42,987 nt of DNA from Acidobacteriota bacterium (GTDB lineage: Bacteria; Acidobacteriota; Vicinamibacteria; Vicinamibacterales; CAVVIG01): positions 1 through 42,987 of the forward strand of contig JADZED010000017.1 of the NCBI GenBank assembly GCA_020850715.1, in the 5' to 3' direction. Below, piece by piece: positions 29,277 through 37,170 of the stretch (position 1 is the stretch's first letter; each line of letters starts with the position of its first letter). A program made the translations under genes and the position numbers. The notes beneath the pieces were generated by a model. The model was not told the DNA's origin. It ran no database searches and worked only from the letters and a program-made list of their open reading frames with translations.

Positions 29277-29295
29277 GAACGGGCAAGACTACTAT
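29266..29295 (+). promoter_or_regulatory. Possible sigma-70 promoter for the GT4 gene
   Basis: TTGGCG at 29266-29271 and TACTAT at 29290-29295 are 18 bp apart, matching each hexamer at about four of six positions. The predicted start point falls at about 29302, the first base of the GTG, implying a leaderless transcript; no Shine-Dalgarno is seen there. The -35 overlaps the second arm of the inverted repeat, so a bound regulator would block it. Confidence 0.35.
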
Positions 29296-29301
29296 GGGCC
29301 G

Positions 29302-30459
29302 GTGAAGGTTGTCCTCGCGTCGGCGTTTCCGGTGGATCCCGGCAGCCCCCGCGGGGGCGTGGAGGCCGTCACGGTCGTCCTCGCACGGGCGCTGGTCGAG
29401 CACGCGGGGCTCGAGGTGCGGATCGTCACGGCCGACGCCCGCGCCGGCCGGGTCGAGCGCTCGGATTGGGACGGCATCGAGGTGCACCGCCTGCCCTGGC
29501 GCGCCCGCCGCATGCTGCCGGGCGCGCTCGGCGCCGACGGGGCGCGCCTGCGGCGGCACGTCGCCGCGCTCGACGCCGACGTCGTGCACGCGCACGACGT
29601 CTACGGCCTGATGCTGCGCGGGCTCGGGGCGCCGCGCGTCCTCACGATCCATGGCTTCATCCATGCCGACACGCTGGTGGCGCAGGAGCGATGGGCGCGA
29701 ATCAGGTCCGTGCTCTGGCGACGGGCCGAGCACGCCGCCTGGCGCAGCTTCCCGCACATCGTGTCGATCAGCCCGTACGTGCGCGAGCGGCTCGGCGGGA
29801 TCGCGACCGGCGTCATTCACGACATCGACAACCCGATCGCAGAGCCCTTCTTCGCCGTCGAACGCCGGAGCGGCGAGCCGGCGGTCTTCAGCGCGGCGTC
29901 GATCTGCCCCCGCAAGAACACGCTCGGGCTCGTCGACGCATTCGCCCGCGCCGTGGCGGCGGGCGCCGCGGCGACGCTGCGCCTCGCCGGGCCGCAGCCT
30001 CAGCCCCGCTATGCGGAGCTCGTTCGGCAGCGGATCAGGACCCTGCGGCTCGAGGAACGCGTCGTGCTGCTGCCGCCGCTGAGTGGCGACCTCGTCCGGC
30101 GGGAGCTGGCGTCCGCGTCGGTGGCCGCGCTCGTGTCGCTCGAGGAGAACGCGCCGCTGGCCGTCGAAGAGGCAATGGCGGCCGGGGTGCCCGTCGTGAC
30201 CTCCAACAGGTGCGGTATGCCGTACATGGTGGCGGACGGGGAAACCGGCTACCTCGTCAATCCGCTCGATCCCGGCGACATCGCGGGGCGCCTGGTCGAA
30301 CTGCTCCAGGATGCCCCGCTCCGGCGCCGGTTCGGCGACCGGGGCGCCGCGCTCGCGCGTCAGCGGTTCCACCCGTCCGAGGTCGCCCGGCGGACCCGTC
30401 TGGTCTACGAGCGGGCCGCCGGCGCACTCACTCGCTCAGCAGCGCCACGATCTGCTTGA
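29302..30459 (+). CDS. GT4-family glycosyltransferase
   Basis: This 385-aa GT-B glycosyltransferase starts MKVVLASAFPVDPGSPRGGVEAV, the Gly-rich N-terminal loop of GT4 enzymes. Its donor half includes FSAASICPRKNTLGLVDAF near 200, VVLLPPLSGDLVRREL near 255 and SLEENAPLAVEEAMAAGVPVV near 280, with the EX7E glutamates, then DGETGYLVNPLDP. It transfers a sugar from a nucleotide donor, probably onto the lipid-linked repeat. It is transcribed away from the heparinase-like gene and ends convergently inside the hydrolase gene with a 32-bp overlap. The sugar cannot be predicted. Confidence 0.92.
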   Translation: MKVVLASAFPVDPGSPRGGVEAVTVVLARALVEHAGLEVRIVTADARAGRVERSDWDGIEVHRLPWRARRMLPGALGADGARLRRHVAALDADVVHAHDVYGLMLRGLGAPRVLTIHGFIHADTLVAQERWARIRSVLWRRAEHAAWRSFPHIVSISPYVRERLGGIATGVIHDIDNPIAEPFFAVERRSGEPAVFSAASICPRKNTLGLVDAFARAVAAGAAATLRLAGPQPQPRYAELVRQRIRTLRLEERVVLLPPLSGDLVRRELASASVAALVSLEENAPLAVEEAMAAGVPVVTSNRCGMPYMVADGETGYLVNPLDPGDIAGRLVELLQDAPLRRRFGDRGAALARQRFHPSEVARRTRLVYERAAGALTRSAAPRSA

Positions 30460-31225
30460 GGATCTCGTGCGGGAGCAGCAACTGGTGCAGCGACTGCGCG
30501 TCGAGCCAGTCGCCTGCCGTCGGCACGTGAAAGTACCGAACCTGGCAGCCTCCATCGCGCAGCGTCTGCTGCCACTCGAGACAGTCCTCGCGCGCAGAAG
30601 AGACGACGATCTCCACCTCGCCAGCGCGGAGTCCGCCGATCTGCCGGAGGTCTATCCGCGCCAGCTCCTCGAGCAGCGGGGGACGCGCCGGCATGCCCAT
30701 CAACTCGTCGTCTCCCGACGCCAGCCGATCGGCGTCGATGCCCAGACGGTCCCGCATCCATCGGGCCTGGATGCCCCGCAGCTCGTCGAGGTAGACCTCG
30801 CCGCGCAGCACCGGATCCCAGAGCAGGATCCGTTCGACATCGTCGCGCCGGGCGCCGGCGAGCGCGGCGAGGGTGGCGCCGAACCGCAGGCCGACGAGCG
30901 CCACGCGCGGCACGCCTGCCCTCGTCTTCAGCTCCTCGATCGCCAGTTCGAGATCCCTGCTCCAGGACGACACGCCGGCATCGGCCTCCTCGCCGCTCGA
31001 GTCGCCCGAACCCGTGTAGTCGAAACGGAGCACCGCATGGCCTGCGCGCGACAAAGAGAGCGCGAGATTGCGAAACGCGCGATGTGCCCGGATGTACTCG
31101 AGGCCCAAGGGATAGCAGAGCACGATCGCGGTGCCGGCGGCGCCGCGCGGAGGATGGTAGACGCCGAACCGCCGGATGCCGTCGCCGCCGAAGTAGAAGG
31201 GCTCCACCGGCCGGAACTGTAACAT
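30428..31225 (-). CDS. Alpha/beta hydrolase-fold protein with Arg in the nucleophile position
   Basis: This 265-aa alpha/beta-fold protein resembles the hydrolases that accompany exosortase/PEP-CTERM exopolysaccharide loci: VLCYPLGLEYIRAHRAFRNLA near 35, VLRFDYTGSGDSSG near 66 and a late TAGDWLDA. The nucleophile elbow reads VGLRFGATLA, with Arg114 where serine hydrolases have Ser. I recall a similar GLRLG sequence in the exosortase-associated group, but cannot confirm it here. Without the Ser, ordinary esterase chemistry is unlikely; a non-catalytic or altered role is possible. No exosortase is seen in this window. ATG 31225 is favoured because upstream residues lose the family pattern. Confidence 0.82.
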   Translation of the reverse strand: MLQFRPVEPFYFGGDGIRRFGVYHPPRGAAGTAIVLCYPLGLEYIRAHRAFRNLALSLSRAGHAVLRFDYTGSGDSSGEEADAGVSSWSRDLELAIEELKTRAGVPRVALVGLRFGATLAALAGARRDDVERILLWDPVLRGEVYLDELRGIQARWMRDRLGIDADRLASGDDELMGMPARPPLLEELARIDLRQIGGLRAGEVEIVVSSAREDCLEWQQTLRDGGCQVRYFHVPTAGDWLDAQSLHQLLLPHEILKQIVALLSE

Positions 31226-31449
31226 GGGCCGTGAGGGACGATCCTGATTGCAGCAGGGCGGGGAAGGGAGTCGGCGTCCAGGAAGAACAAATCTGAAAAT
31301 GTCCCTCGCCGAGAGAACTTTGTTCGCCGCAATCGCGACACTTCTTCCCCGGGCACCGATCCGCCGTTCGATCGCCTGACCGCCCTATCATCTTGTGCAT
31401 CCGCGCGATATTCGCCTGGTCCCGGCCGCGCGACACTGCACGCCCGCGC

Positions 31450-31465
31450 TGGCGCCGCACTTGCA
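31450..31465 (+). promoter_or_regulatory. Sigma-54 (-24/-12) promoter of the activator/export operon
   Basis: TGGCGC, 5 bp, TTGCA matches the consensus TGGCAC-N5-TTGCW at ten of eleven positions, with GG and GC exactly ten bases apart. The expected start point is about 31476, giving a 44-nt leader to ATG 31520. It would drive the second sigma-54 activator and, through overlaps and short gaps, the wza-barrel-wzz genes. That allows positive autoregulation or control by copy A. Confidence 0.8.
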
Positions 31466-31519
31466 GCCCTGGGGTTTCCAGACCGCAACGAGGACCATAC
31501 GGCACTGCCAGCTCTTCCG

Positions 31520-32587
31520 ATGCGACAACACAGTTCTGCGGAGCTCCTGGGCGTCAGCAAGGAAGTGTGCGAGCTGCGCGACGAGATTCAGCGCGTCGCG
31601 CTGTGCGACACCAAGATCCTGATTACCGGCGAGAGCGGCGTCGGGAAGGATCTGATCGCGCGGATGATTCACCGGTGCAGCCCTCGCGTGCACCGTTCGT
31701 TCATCGCCCTGAATTGCGCCGGCATCCCCGAAACGCTCCTCGAGTCCGAGCTGTTCGGCCACGTGCGCGGGAGCTTCACGGGCGCCTATCGCGACAAGCC
31801 CGGCAAGCTCGAGATGGCCAACGGCGGGAGCGTCTTCCTCGACGAGGTCGGCGAGATGACCTCGCGCATGCAGGGTCTCCTGCTCCGGTTCCTGGAGACC
31901 GGCGAACTGCAGCGCGTCGGCGCCGATCGGCTGAACACGGGGATCAACGTCCGCGTCATCGCGGCCACGAACAAGAACCTGCGCCACATGGTGTCGCAGG
32001 GCACCTTCCGCGAAGACCTGTTCTATCGGCTCAATGTCGTTCACCTGACGATCTCGCCGCTCCGCGAGCGACGCGAGGACATTCCGGTGCTCGTCAATCA
32101 TTTCCTGTCCTGGTTCTCGACGGGGAACGGACGGACGACTCGGCCGATTTCACCCGAGGCGCTGAAGCTGATCACCGAGTACGGCTGGCCCGGCAACGTG
32201 CGGGAGCTCGCGAACCTGGTGGAGCGGCTCGTGGTGACCGGCCGCCGCGAAACGATCACGCCGGACGAACTCCCCCCCGAGATTCGCGAGCGCACCGCCG
32301 GCGGCGCGGGCGCCTGGCAGGAGCGGCGGCGCACGATCGTCGACGAGCTCTACCACCAGGTGCGCCACGACGGAGAGTCCTTCTGGTCGGCCGTCTACCC
32401 GATGTACATGCGACGCGAGATCACGAAGAACTGCGTGCGCGAGCTCGTCCGGCGCGGCCTTCAGGACGCGCGCGGCAACTACAAGATCGTCGCCCGCCTG
32501 TTCAACATGGAGCCCGACGACTACAAGCGCTTCCTGAACTTCCTGCGAAAGCATGACTGTCACCTGCCGTTCAAGGAATTCCGCTGA
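31520..32587 (+). CDS. Stand-alone sigma-54 activator (AAA+), copy B, heading the export operon
   Basis: This 355-aa paralogue of 25928-27064 has no N-terminal sensory domain: the AAA+ fold begins almost at once (LLGVSKEVCELRDEI). Motifs are Walker A GESGVGKDLIARMIH, GSFTGAYRDKPG, Walker B VFLDEVGEMTSRM and YGWPGNVRELANLVER. Residues about 275-355 repeat the shared module: ESFWSAVYPMY, RGNYKIVARLFNMEPDDYKRFLNFLRKHDCH, PFKEFR at the very end. The protein stops right after this block, so copy A's extra tail is dispensable. It opens sigma-54 promoters by ATP hydrolysis and likely acts on its own -24/-12 site at 31450 and the one at 37958. The Wza gene starts 35 bp before its stop. Confidence 0.93.
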   Translation: MRQHSSAELLGVSKEVCELRDEIQRVALCDTKILITGESGVGKDLIARMIHRCSPRVHRSFIALNCAGIPETLLESELFGHVRGSFTGAYRDKPGKLEMANGGSVFLDEVGEMTSRMQGLLLRFLETGELQRVGADRLNTGINVRVIAATNKNLRHMVSQGTFREDLFYRLNVVHLTISPLRERREDIPVLVNHFLSWFSTGNGRTTRPISPEALKLITEYGWPGNVRELANLVERLVVTGRRETITPDELPPEIRERTAGGAGAWQERRRTIVDELYHQVRHDGESFWSAVYPMYMRREITKNCVRELVRRGLQDARGNYKIVARLFNMEPDDYKRFLNFLRKHDCHLPFKEFR

Positions 32588-33260
32588 CGATGGCGCGAAC
32601 CGGCACGCGGCGTGGCTGTTCTGCGCGCTGTTGACGCTGGCGCTCCCGGTGGGCGCCCTCGCGCAGGAAGGTCCCGCCGGAAAGGACGCCCCCGCGGCAC
32701 GCGCCGGCCCAGAGGCGGGAGCGGACGCGGCGGCCGGCGCGGCGCCGGCGGCGATCCCGGCCGCGATCGATCCCGGGGACAGCTATGTCATTGGCCCCGG
32801 AGACGTGCTCTCGGTCCGCTTCTGGCGCCAGACGGAAATCTCGTCCGACGTCGTCGTTCGCCCCGACGGCAAGGTCTCGCTCCAGCTCCTCGACGACGTG
32901 CAGGCCGCGGGCCTGACGCCGATCGAGCTGCGCGATCGCATCGCGCAGAAGGCGGAGCGCTATTTCGAGGACACGCAGGTGACCGTCATCGTGAAGGAGG
33001 TCAACAGCCGGCGCGTCTTCATCACCGGCATGGTCGCCAAGCCGGGCCCCTATCCGCTCACCGGACCATTGACCGTGCTCCAGCTCATCGCCACGGCGGG
33101 CGGGCTGCTCGAGTACGCCGATGCGGGCGCGATCGTCATCGTCCGCAACCAGGGGGGAACGCAGCAGCGGGCGGCCTTCAACTACGACCGCGTGAAGAAG
33201 GGCGACAACCTGGACCAGAACGTGGAGCTGGTCCCCGGCGACACGGTCGTGGTTCCCTGA
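32553..33260 (+). CDS. Wza-type polysaccharide export protein
   Basis: This 235-aa protein has a signal peptide (AAWLFCALLTLALPVGALAQ) after a 17-residue N-terminal stretch, an Ala/Pro-rich linker, then a Poly_export domain: YVIGPGDVLSVRFWRQTEISSDVVVRPDGKVSLQLL, near residues 78-120, and one SLBB-like domain (RRVFITGMVAKPGPYPLTGPLTVLQLIATAGG). It forms the periplasmic/outer-membrane export channel. There is no Cys just after the signal, so it appears not to be a lipoprotein, unlike classical Wza, and it is short with a single SLBB repeat. The only in-frame ATG is inside the activator gene (35-bp overlap), so its expression is tied to the activator's. Confidence 0.92.
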   Translation: MTVTCRSRNSADDGANRHAAWLFCALLTLALPVGALAQEGPAGKDAPAARAGPEAGADAAAGAAPAAIPAAIDPGDSYVIGPGDVLSVRFWRQTEISSDVVVRPDGKVSLQLLDDVQAAGLTPIELRDRIAQKAERYFEDTQVTVIVKEVNSRRVFITGMVAKPGPYPLTGPLTVLQLIATAGGLLEYADAGAIVIVRNQGGTQQRAAFNYDRVKKGDNLDQNVELVPGDTVVVP

Positions 33261-33271
33261 TCGGACCTCCC

Positions 33272-34555
33272 ATGCAGCCTCCGGTCGTCTTTGCCGGTTC
33301 GCTCGTCGTCTTGATGTCGATCGCCGGGCCGGCGTCGGCGCAGCGCCCGCCGGTGCGCGGGCTGCTCGGCACAACCGATCGGACGGCGATGGACGCGTCG
33401 ATTTCCGTGTACGGGGGGCTCGACCAGACAAGGAGGCACGATCGCGTCGGGACGCTCGCGCGCCGGCGCGACAATGGCGGCCGCCACGGCGGCCTCACCG
33501 CGGGAGTGAGCCTGAAGCAGCCGCTGGGAGGCCTGTCGTTCAACGTCTCCGGATCGGGAAGCCTGCAGTACTATCCGGGCCCGGTCCCGCTCGACCTCGT
33601 CGACCACAACACGCAGGGCACGATCTCGATCGCCGCGCCTGTTGGAAGGCGTGCTTCCGTCAGCCTGACGCAGACGGTCTCGGAAGCGTCCTTCTACAAC
33701 TTCGACGGCGCCGCCGGCACGACCATCCGCGCCCTCGACGATTTCGAGCGCCCCTCGTCGGACTCCCGGCTCGGGGAGGGGCGCAGCCTTCGCTACGATC
33801 TGGGGGGACGGCTCGACCGCCGGCTCGGCCGCACGGGGACGCTCGGGTTCGAGTACGGCCTCGGCTACGCGACATTTCCCGGCGACGCCATCGATTTCGC
33901 CGCCCAGCATGGCGGGATCCGGTTCGAGCATGCCCCGACGCGCGATCTGTCGTTCCGGTGGGGATATGCGTACGAACGCGGCCGCAGCGGCCCCGGTCCC
34001 TCGCACGACCTCCACCGACTCGATATCGGGCCGACCTATCGCAAGCCGCTCACGCTCTCGCGCCGGACGACGCTGACCGCGACGGCAGGCGCCGCGGCCG
34101 TCACCGTGCAGACCGACGCCGAGGCGCGTCTGGTTCTGCGGCTGATCGCCGCCGTCTCGCTCGGCCATCAGCTCGGACGCACCTGGTCGCTGTCCGCCGA
34201 CTATCGGCGCGAGCCGCAGATGGACGAGCTCTATCGGAATCCCACCAGCGCGGACGCGATCTCGCTGGCCCTTCGCGGCGCGGCGTCGAGACGTCTCTCG
34301 CTGACGATGATGGCCGGCGCGTGGCGCACCAGGCTCGACGCCGGCAGAGGCCCCGTCGGATATCAGTCGCTGTTTGGATCGGCCAGCACGCGGATCGTCC
34401 TCGCCGGCGCGATGGGACTCCTCGTCGAATACTCGTACTACGACTTCGACGCGTCGTCGGCACCGGCCTCCGGCGTCGTGGCCAGCCGCCTTGGCCGCCA
34501 CTCGGTGCGGGCGGGACTGAACTGGTCGCTCCCTCTGTTGACCTCGACACAGTGA
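33272..34555 (+). CDS. Outer-membrane beta-barrel protein of the export operon
   Basis: This 427-aa protein has a Sec signal peptide (VVFAGSLVVLMSIAGPASAQ) followed by amphipathic beta strands with alternating hydrophobic residues and tight turns, for example RLSLTMMAGAWRTRL and MGLLVEYSYYDFD near the C-terminus. Strand density and the aromatic girdles point to an outer-membrane barrel of about 16 strands. It resembles the barrels found beside Wza/Wzz genes in exosortase-type loci, where they probably provide the outer-membrane exit for a non-lipidated exporter; that pairing fits the missing lipobox in the upstream protein. It starts 11 bp after the Wza gene and ends 1 bp before the Wzz gene. 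Confidence 0.85.
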   Translation: MQPPVVFAGSLVVLMSIAGPASAQRPPVRGLLGTTDRTAMDASISVYGGLDQTRRHDRVGTLARRRDNGGRHGGLTAGVSLKQPLGGLSFNVSGSGSLQYYPGPVPLDLVDHNTQGTISIAAPVGRRASVSLTQTVSEASFYNFDGAAGTTIRALDDFERPSSDSRLGEGRSLRYDLGGRLDRRLGRTGTLGFEYGLGYATFPGDAIDFAAQHGGIRFEHAPTRDLSFRWGYAYERGRSGPGPSHDLHRLDIGPTYRKPLTLSRRTTLTATAGAAAVTVQTDAEARLVLRLIAAVSLGHQLGRTWSLSADYRREPQMDELYRNPTSADAISLALRGAASRRLSLTMMAGAWRTRLDAGRGPVGYQSLFGSASTRIVLAGAMGLLVEYSYYDFDASSAPASGVVASRLGRHSVRAGLNWSLPLLTSTQ

Positions 34556-34556
34556 C

Positions 34557-36137
34557 ATGGTTCCGGGCCGCACCTATTCCCCCACGCTGATCCTGCGCAT
34601 GCTCTGGCGCCAGAAGTGGCGTTTCCTGCTCGGCGCCGGCCTGGGTGCCGCGGTGGCTGCGGCGTACGTGTTGCGCCAGCCGGTTCTGTTTCGCGCCGAA
34701 GCGACGCTGCTCGTCCAGCCGGCGCTCGTACCGCAGAATTACGCGCGCCCGACCGTCTCGCAGGATCTCGACACGTTGACACGGACGCTGTCGGAACAGG
34801 TCTTTGCACGCGAACGGCTCATCGGGTTGTTCACCGATCTCGCCGCCAGGCTGTCGAGCAGCGGCGTGACGGTCGAAGAGCTTGCGGACCAGGCGCGAAG
34901 CGGCGCCGGAATCAACCTCGTCCGCGAGGACGCGTTCCGCCTGACGATGGTGAACCGGGATCCCGTCCGGGCGGCGCAGCTCGCCTCGGTTCTGGCGGCC
35001 GCCTTCGTCGCGCAGAACCTCGAGAGTCGCGCGGGGCTCGCCGACGAGGCCGATCAGTTCGTCGAGGCGCAGGTGGAGAGCACCCGCCAGCGTCTGGCGG
35101 AGAACGAGAAACGCCTCGAGGAATACCGGCGCACGTACTCGGGAGAGCTGCCAACGCAGCTCTCGGCCAACCTGCAGGTCATGCAGAATGCACAGGTCCA
35201 ACTGCAGGCGCTGACCGAGGCAATTGAACAGGACCGCGAACGCAAGGCGCGTCTCGACGAGCGGATCGCAACGCTGACGGCGCAGGCCCCACCAGCGCCG
35301 GTGCCGGTGGACACCGCTTCGCCGAAAGAGACGGAGCAGGATCTCGATCTGTTGGCCATCGATGCCTCCCAGATCGGACGCGACCAGGCGCCCAGGCAGC
35401 TCGAAGCGGCCCGGTCGATGCTGGCGCGGCTGCGCCTGCGGCTGAAGCCGGACCATCCCGACATCGTCCGGCTCCAGCGGCTGATCGCCGAGCTCGAACG
35501 GCGGGGCGACGCGGCGCCCGAGGACGCCACCGATCCCCAGCCGGCGGCGGCCGCGCGGGCGAAGGCGCTTGCGCAACTGCAGGCAGAGTCGCGAACTGTC
35601 GAGGAACGTCTCGCGGAGCGGGCTCAGGAGGACAAGCGCCTCCGGGAGACGATCGCCGACTACCAGCATCGCATCGAGCTGACGCCGACGCGCGAAACCG
35701 AGCTGACGACGCTGATGCGCGACTACGACACCCTGCGCGACTCCTACCGCAGCCTTCTGGCCAAGAAGGAGGAGGCCCGGATCGGCGCCGAGCTGGAGCG
35801 GCGCCGCGTCGGCGAGAGCCTGAAGGTCGTCGCCGCGCCCCGCGTGCCGGATCGTCCATTCTCCCCTGCCACGCTCTCGACGGTGCTGGCCGGGACGGGC
35901 GTGGGCCTGGCCGCAGTCTTCCTGGTCGCCGCGTGGCGCGAGTATCAGGACACGGCGCTCAGGACCGAGCAGGAGATCGCGGCGACGCTCGACGTGCCGG
36001 TGCTGGCGTTCATCCCGGTGATGCGGAACTGGGACGACACGCACCGCGTCCGCGTGCGAACGACGGCCGCGCTCGGCGCCGCTGCGGTGCTCATCGCCGC
36101 CGCCGCGGCCTACCTGCTGCTGGTCAGGGGGATCTAG
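34557..36137 (+). CDS. Wzz/GNVR-type polysaccharide chain-length and export co-polymerase
   Basis: This 526-aa inner-membrane protein has two membrane segments: FLLGAGLGAAVAAAYVL near residue 22 and, at the C-terminal end, AGTGVGLAAVFLVAA and AALGAAAVLIAAAAAYLLL (about 445 and 505). Between them lies a Wzz domain (FRAEATLLVQPALV) and a long coiled coil (about 150-430: LAENEKRLEEYRR, ERLAERAQEDKRLRETIADYQH) with the loop RVPDRPFSPATL before the second segment. It has no Walker motif, so the kinase is separate (36391). It sets chain length and couples polymerisation to export with the Wza-type channel. It follows the barrel gene with a single-base gap. Confidence 0.93.
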   Translation: MVPGRTYSPTLILRMLWRQKWRFLLGAGLGAAVAAAYVLRQPVLFRAEATLLVQPALVPQNYARPTVSQDLDTLTRTLSEQVFARERLIGLFTDLAARLSSSGVTVEELADQARSGAGINLVREDAFRLTMVNRDPVRAAQLASVLAAAFVAQNLESRAGLADEADQFVEAQVESTRQRLAENEKRLEEYRRTYSGELPTQLSANLQVMQNAQVQLQALTEAIEQDRERKARLDERIATLTAQAPPAPVPVDTASPKETEQDLDLLAIDASQIGRDQAPRQLEAARSMLARLRLRLKPDHPDIVRLQRLIAELERRGDAAPEDATDPQPAAAARAKALAQLQAESRTVEERLAERAQEDKRLRETIADYQHRIELTPTRETELTTLMRDYDTLRDSYRSLLAKKEEARIGAELERRRVGESLKVVAAPRVPDRPFSPATLSTVLAGTGVGLAAVFLVAAWREYQDTALRTEQEIAATLDVPVLAFIPVMRNWDDTHRVRVRTTAALGAAAVLIAAAAAYLLLVRGI

Positions 36138-36166
36138 TGGACCGTACCCGCTGAAGTACCACCACT
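36136..36166 (+). other. Imperfect hairpin at the end of the Wzz gene
   Basis: AGTGG (36136-36140, covering the stop) pairs with CCACT (36162-36166), and GTAC at 36144-36147 with GTAC at 36156-36159 around an 8-nt loop, with a small internal mismatch. It may modulate readthrough into the kinase gene, which lies after a 253-bp gap holding no other recognisable feature. No T-tract follows. Confidence 0.3.
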
Positions 36167-36390
36167 GGGGCGGCGGGTGGCCGTGAACGGGGTGCCCGCC
36201 GGGCGCGGAGCCGGCAGCCGTGACAGGCGTTCGTCGGCGAGCTCCCGGTGGGGCTGTTCGCGGACAGGACCCGGCGCTCCGCAGTACTGATTCAGCCGGG
36301 ACAGACCGCCGGGACGGTCCGCCAGGGACTGGGGGCGAGGCGAGACCGCGATGTCAAAGACCGCAATGCCCATGTCGAGGAGCCGAGAGC

Positions 36391-37170
36391 ATGCGATGGC
36401 CTGGCCATCACGCCGCGCCAATCCGTAACTTCACCGGTCGCGTGATCGGAGACGCCGGTCTGGACCACGCGGCGCTCGAGCAGTATCGGGCGCTCGCGCT
36501 GATGCTGCAGCGATCGGGGCCGCGCGAGGCCGGCAGGGCGGTCCTCGTGTCGAGCGCGCTGCCCGTGGAAGGCAAGTCGCTCACCGCCGCCAATCTCGCC
36601 CTCACGCTCGGCGGATCGCTCGGCCTGCGCACGCTGTTGATCGATTGCGACCTGCGGCGGCCGACCCTGCGCGCGCTGTTCAGCCACGCGACACCCGTGG
36701 CGCGCGATCCGGAAGCGGAGCCGTGCCTGCCGGGCATGCCCTCCGACGCGGCGATGTGGGAGGTCGGGCGCAACGTCCAGCTGCTCAGCATGGGCGCGCA
36801 GGCGAGCGCCGAGCCGGTCTCGTTCCTGGCGACGCCGGTGATGGCGGAACTGGTCGGCTCGGCCCGCAGGCAGTTCGACTGGCTGGTGGTCGACTCGCCG
36901 CCCGCGGCCCTCATGCCCGACGCGAACATGCTGGCGCAGCTCACCGATGGCGTGCTGCTCGTCGTGCTGGCCGGTTCGACGCCCGCCGAGGCGGCGCGCC
37001 GGGCGCTCGCGGGCATCGGATCAGATCGGGTCCTTGGCGTGGTGATGAATCAGGTCAGCACCACGACACCCGACACCGCGCTGCACTACTACGCGAGCTA
37101 CGGCCGCTACTACGACTCCGACCAGGACGCCGCCGGCAAGCCGGTGCGGGCCAGTCGCGTCCTAGAGTGA
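36391..37170 (+). CDS. CpsD/BY-type tyrosine kinase
   Basis: This 259-aa ATPase is of the bacterial tyrosine-kinase family: Walker A ALPVEGKSLTAANLA (Lys62), Walker A' LIDCDLRRP, Walker B WLVVDSPPAAL and a C-terminal Tyr cluster, HYYASYGRYYDSD, the autophosphorylation tail. It would dock on the cytosolic end of the Wzz-type protein and cycle export through tyrosine phosphorylation. ATG 36391 has GAGGAG eight bases upstream; the frame is open back to 36220 but those residues are low-complexity. The 253-bp gap from the Wzz gene is unusual in a locus with overlapping genes. Its 3' end overlaps the convergent receiver-PilZ gene by 9 bp. Confidence 0.92.
   Translation: MRWPGHHAAPIRNFTGRVIGDAGLDHAALEQYRALALMLQRSGPREAGRAVLVSSALPVEGKSLTAANLALTLGGSLGLRTLLIDCDLRRPTLRALFSHATPVARDPEAEPCLPGMPSDAAMWEVGRNVQLLSMGAQASAEPVSFLATPVMAELVGSARRQFDWLVVDSPPAALMPDANMLAQLTDGVLLVVLAGSTPAEAARRALAGIGSDRVLGVVMNQVSTTTPDTALHYYASYGRYYDSDQDAAGKPVRASRVLE

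Noticed and set aside
31291..31313. Short similarity between a GAAAATGTCC stretch here and the inverted repeat at 42906
   Set aside because: Only about ten contiguous matching bases, no second arm and no transposase nearby; insufficient to call an element remnant.
36220..36390. N-terminal extension of the CpsD-like kinase
   Set aside because: Arg/Gly/Pro-rich shadow sequence; ATG 36391 has a good GAGGAG ribosome site and a normal family N-terminus.
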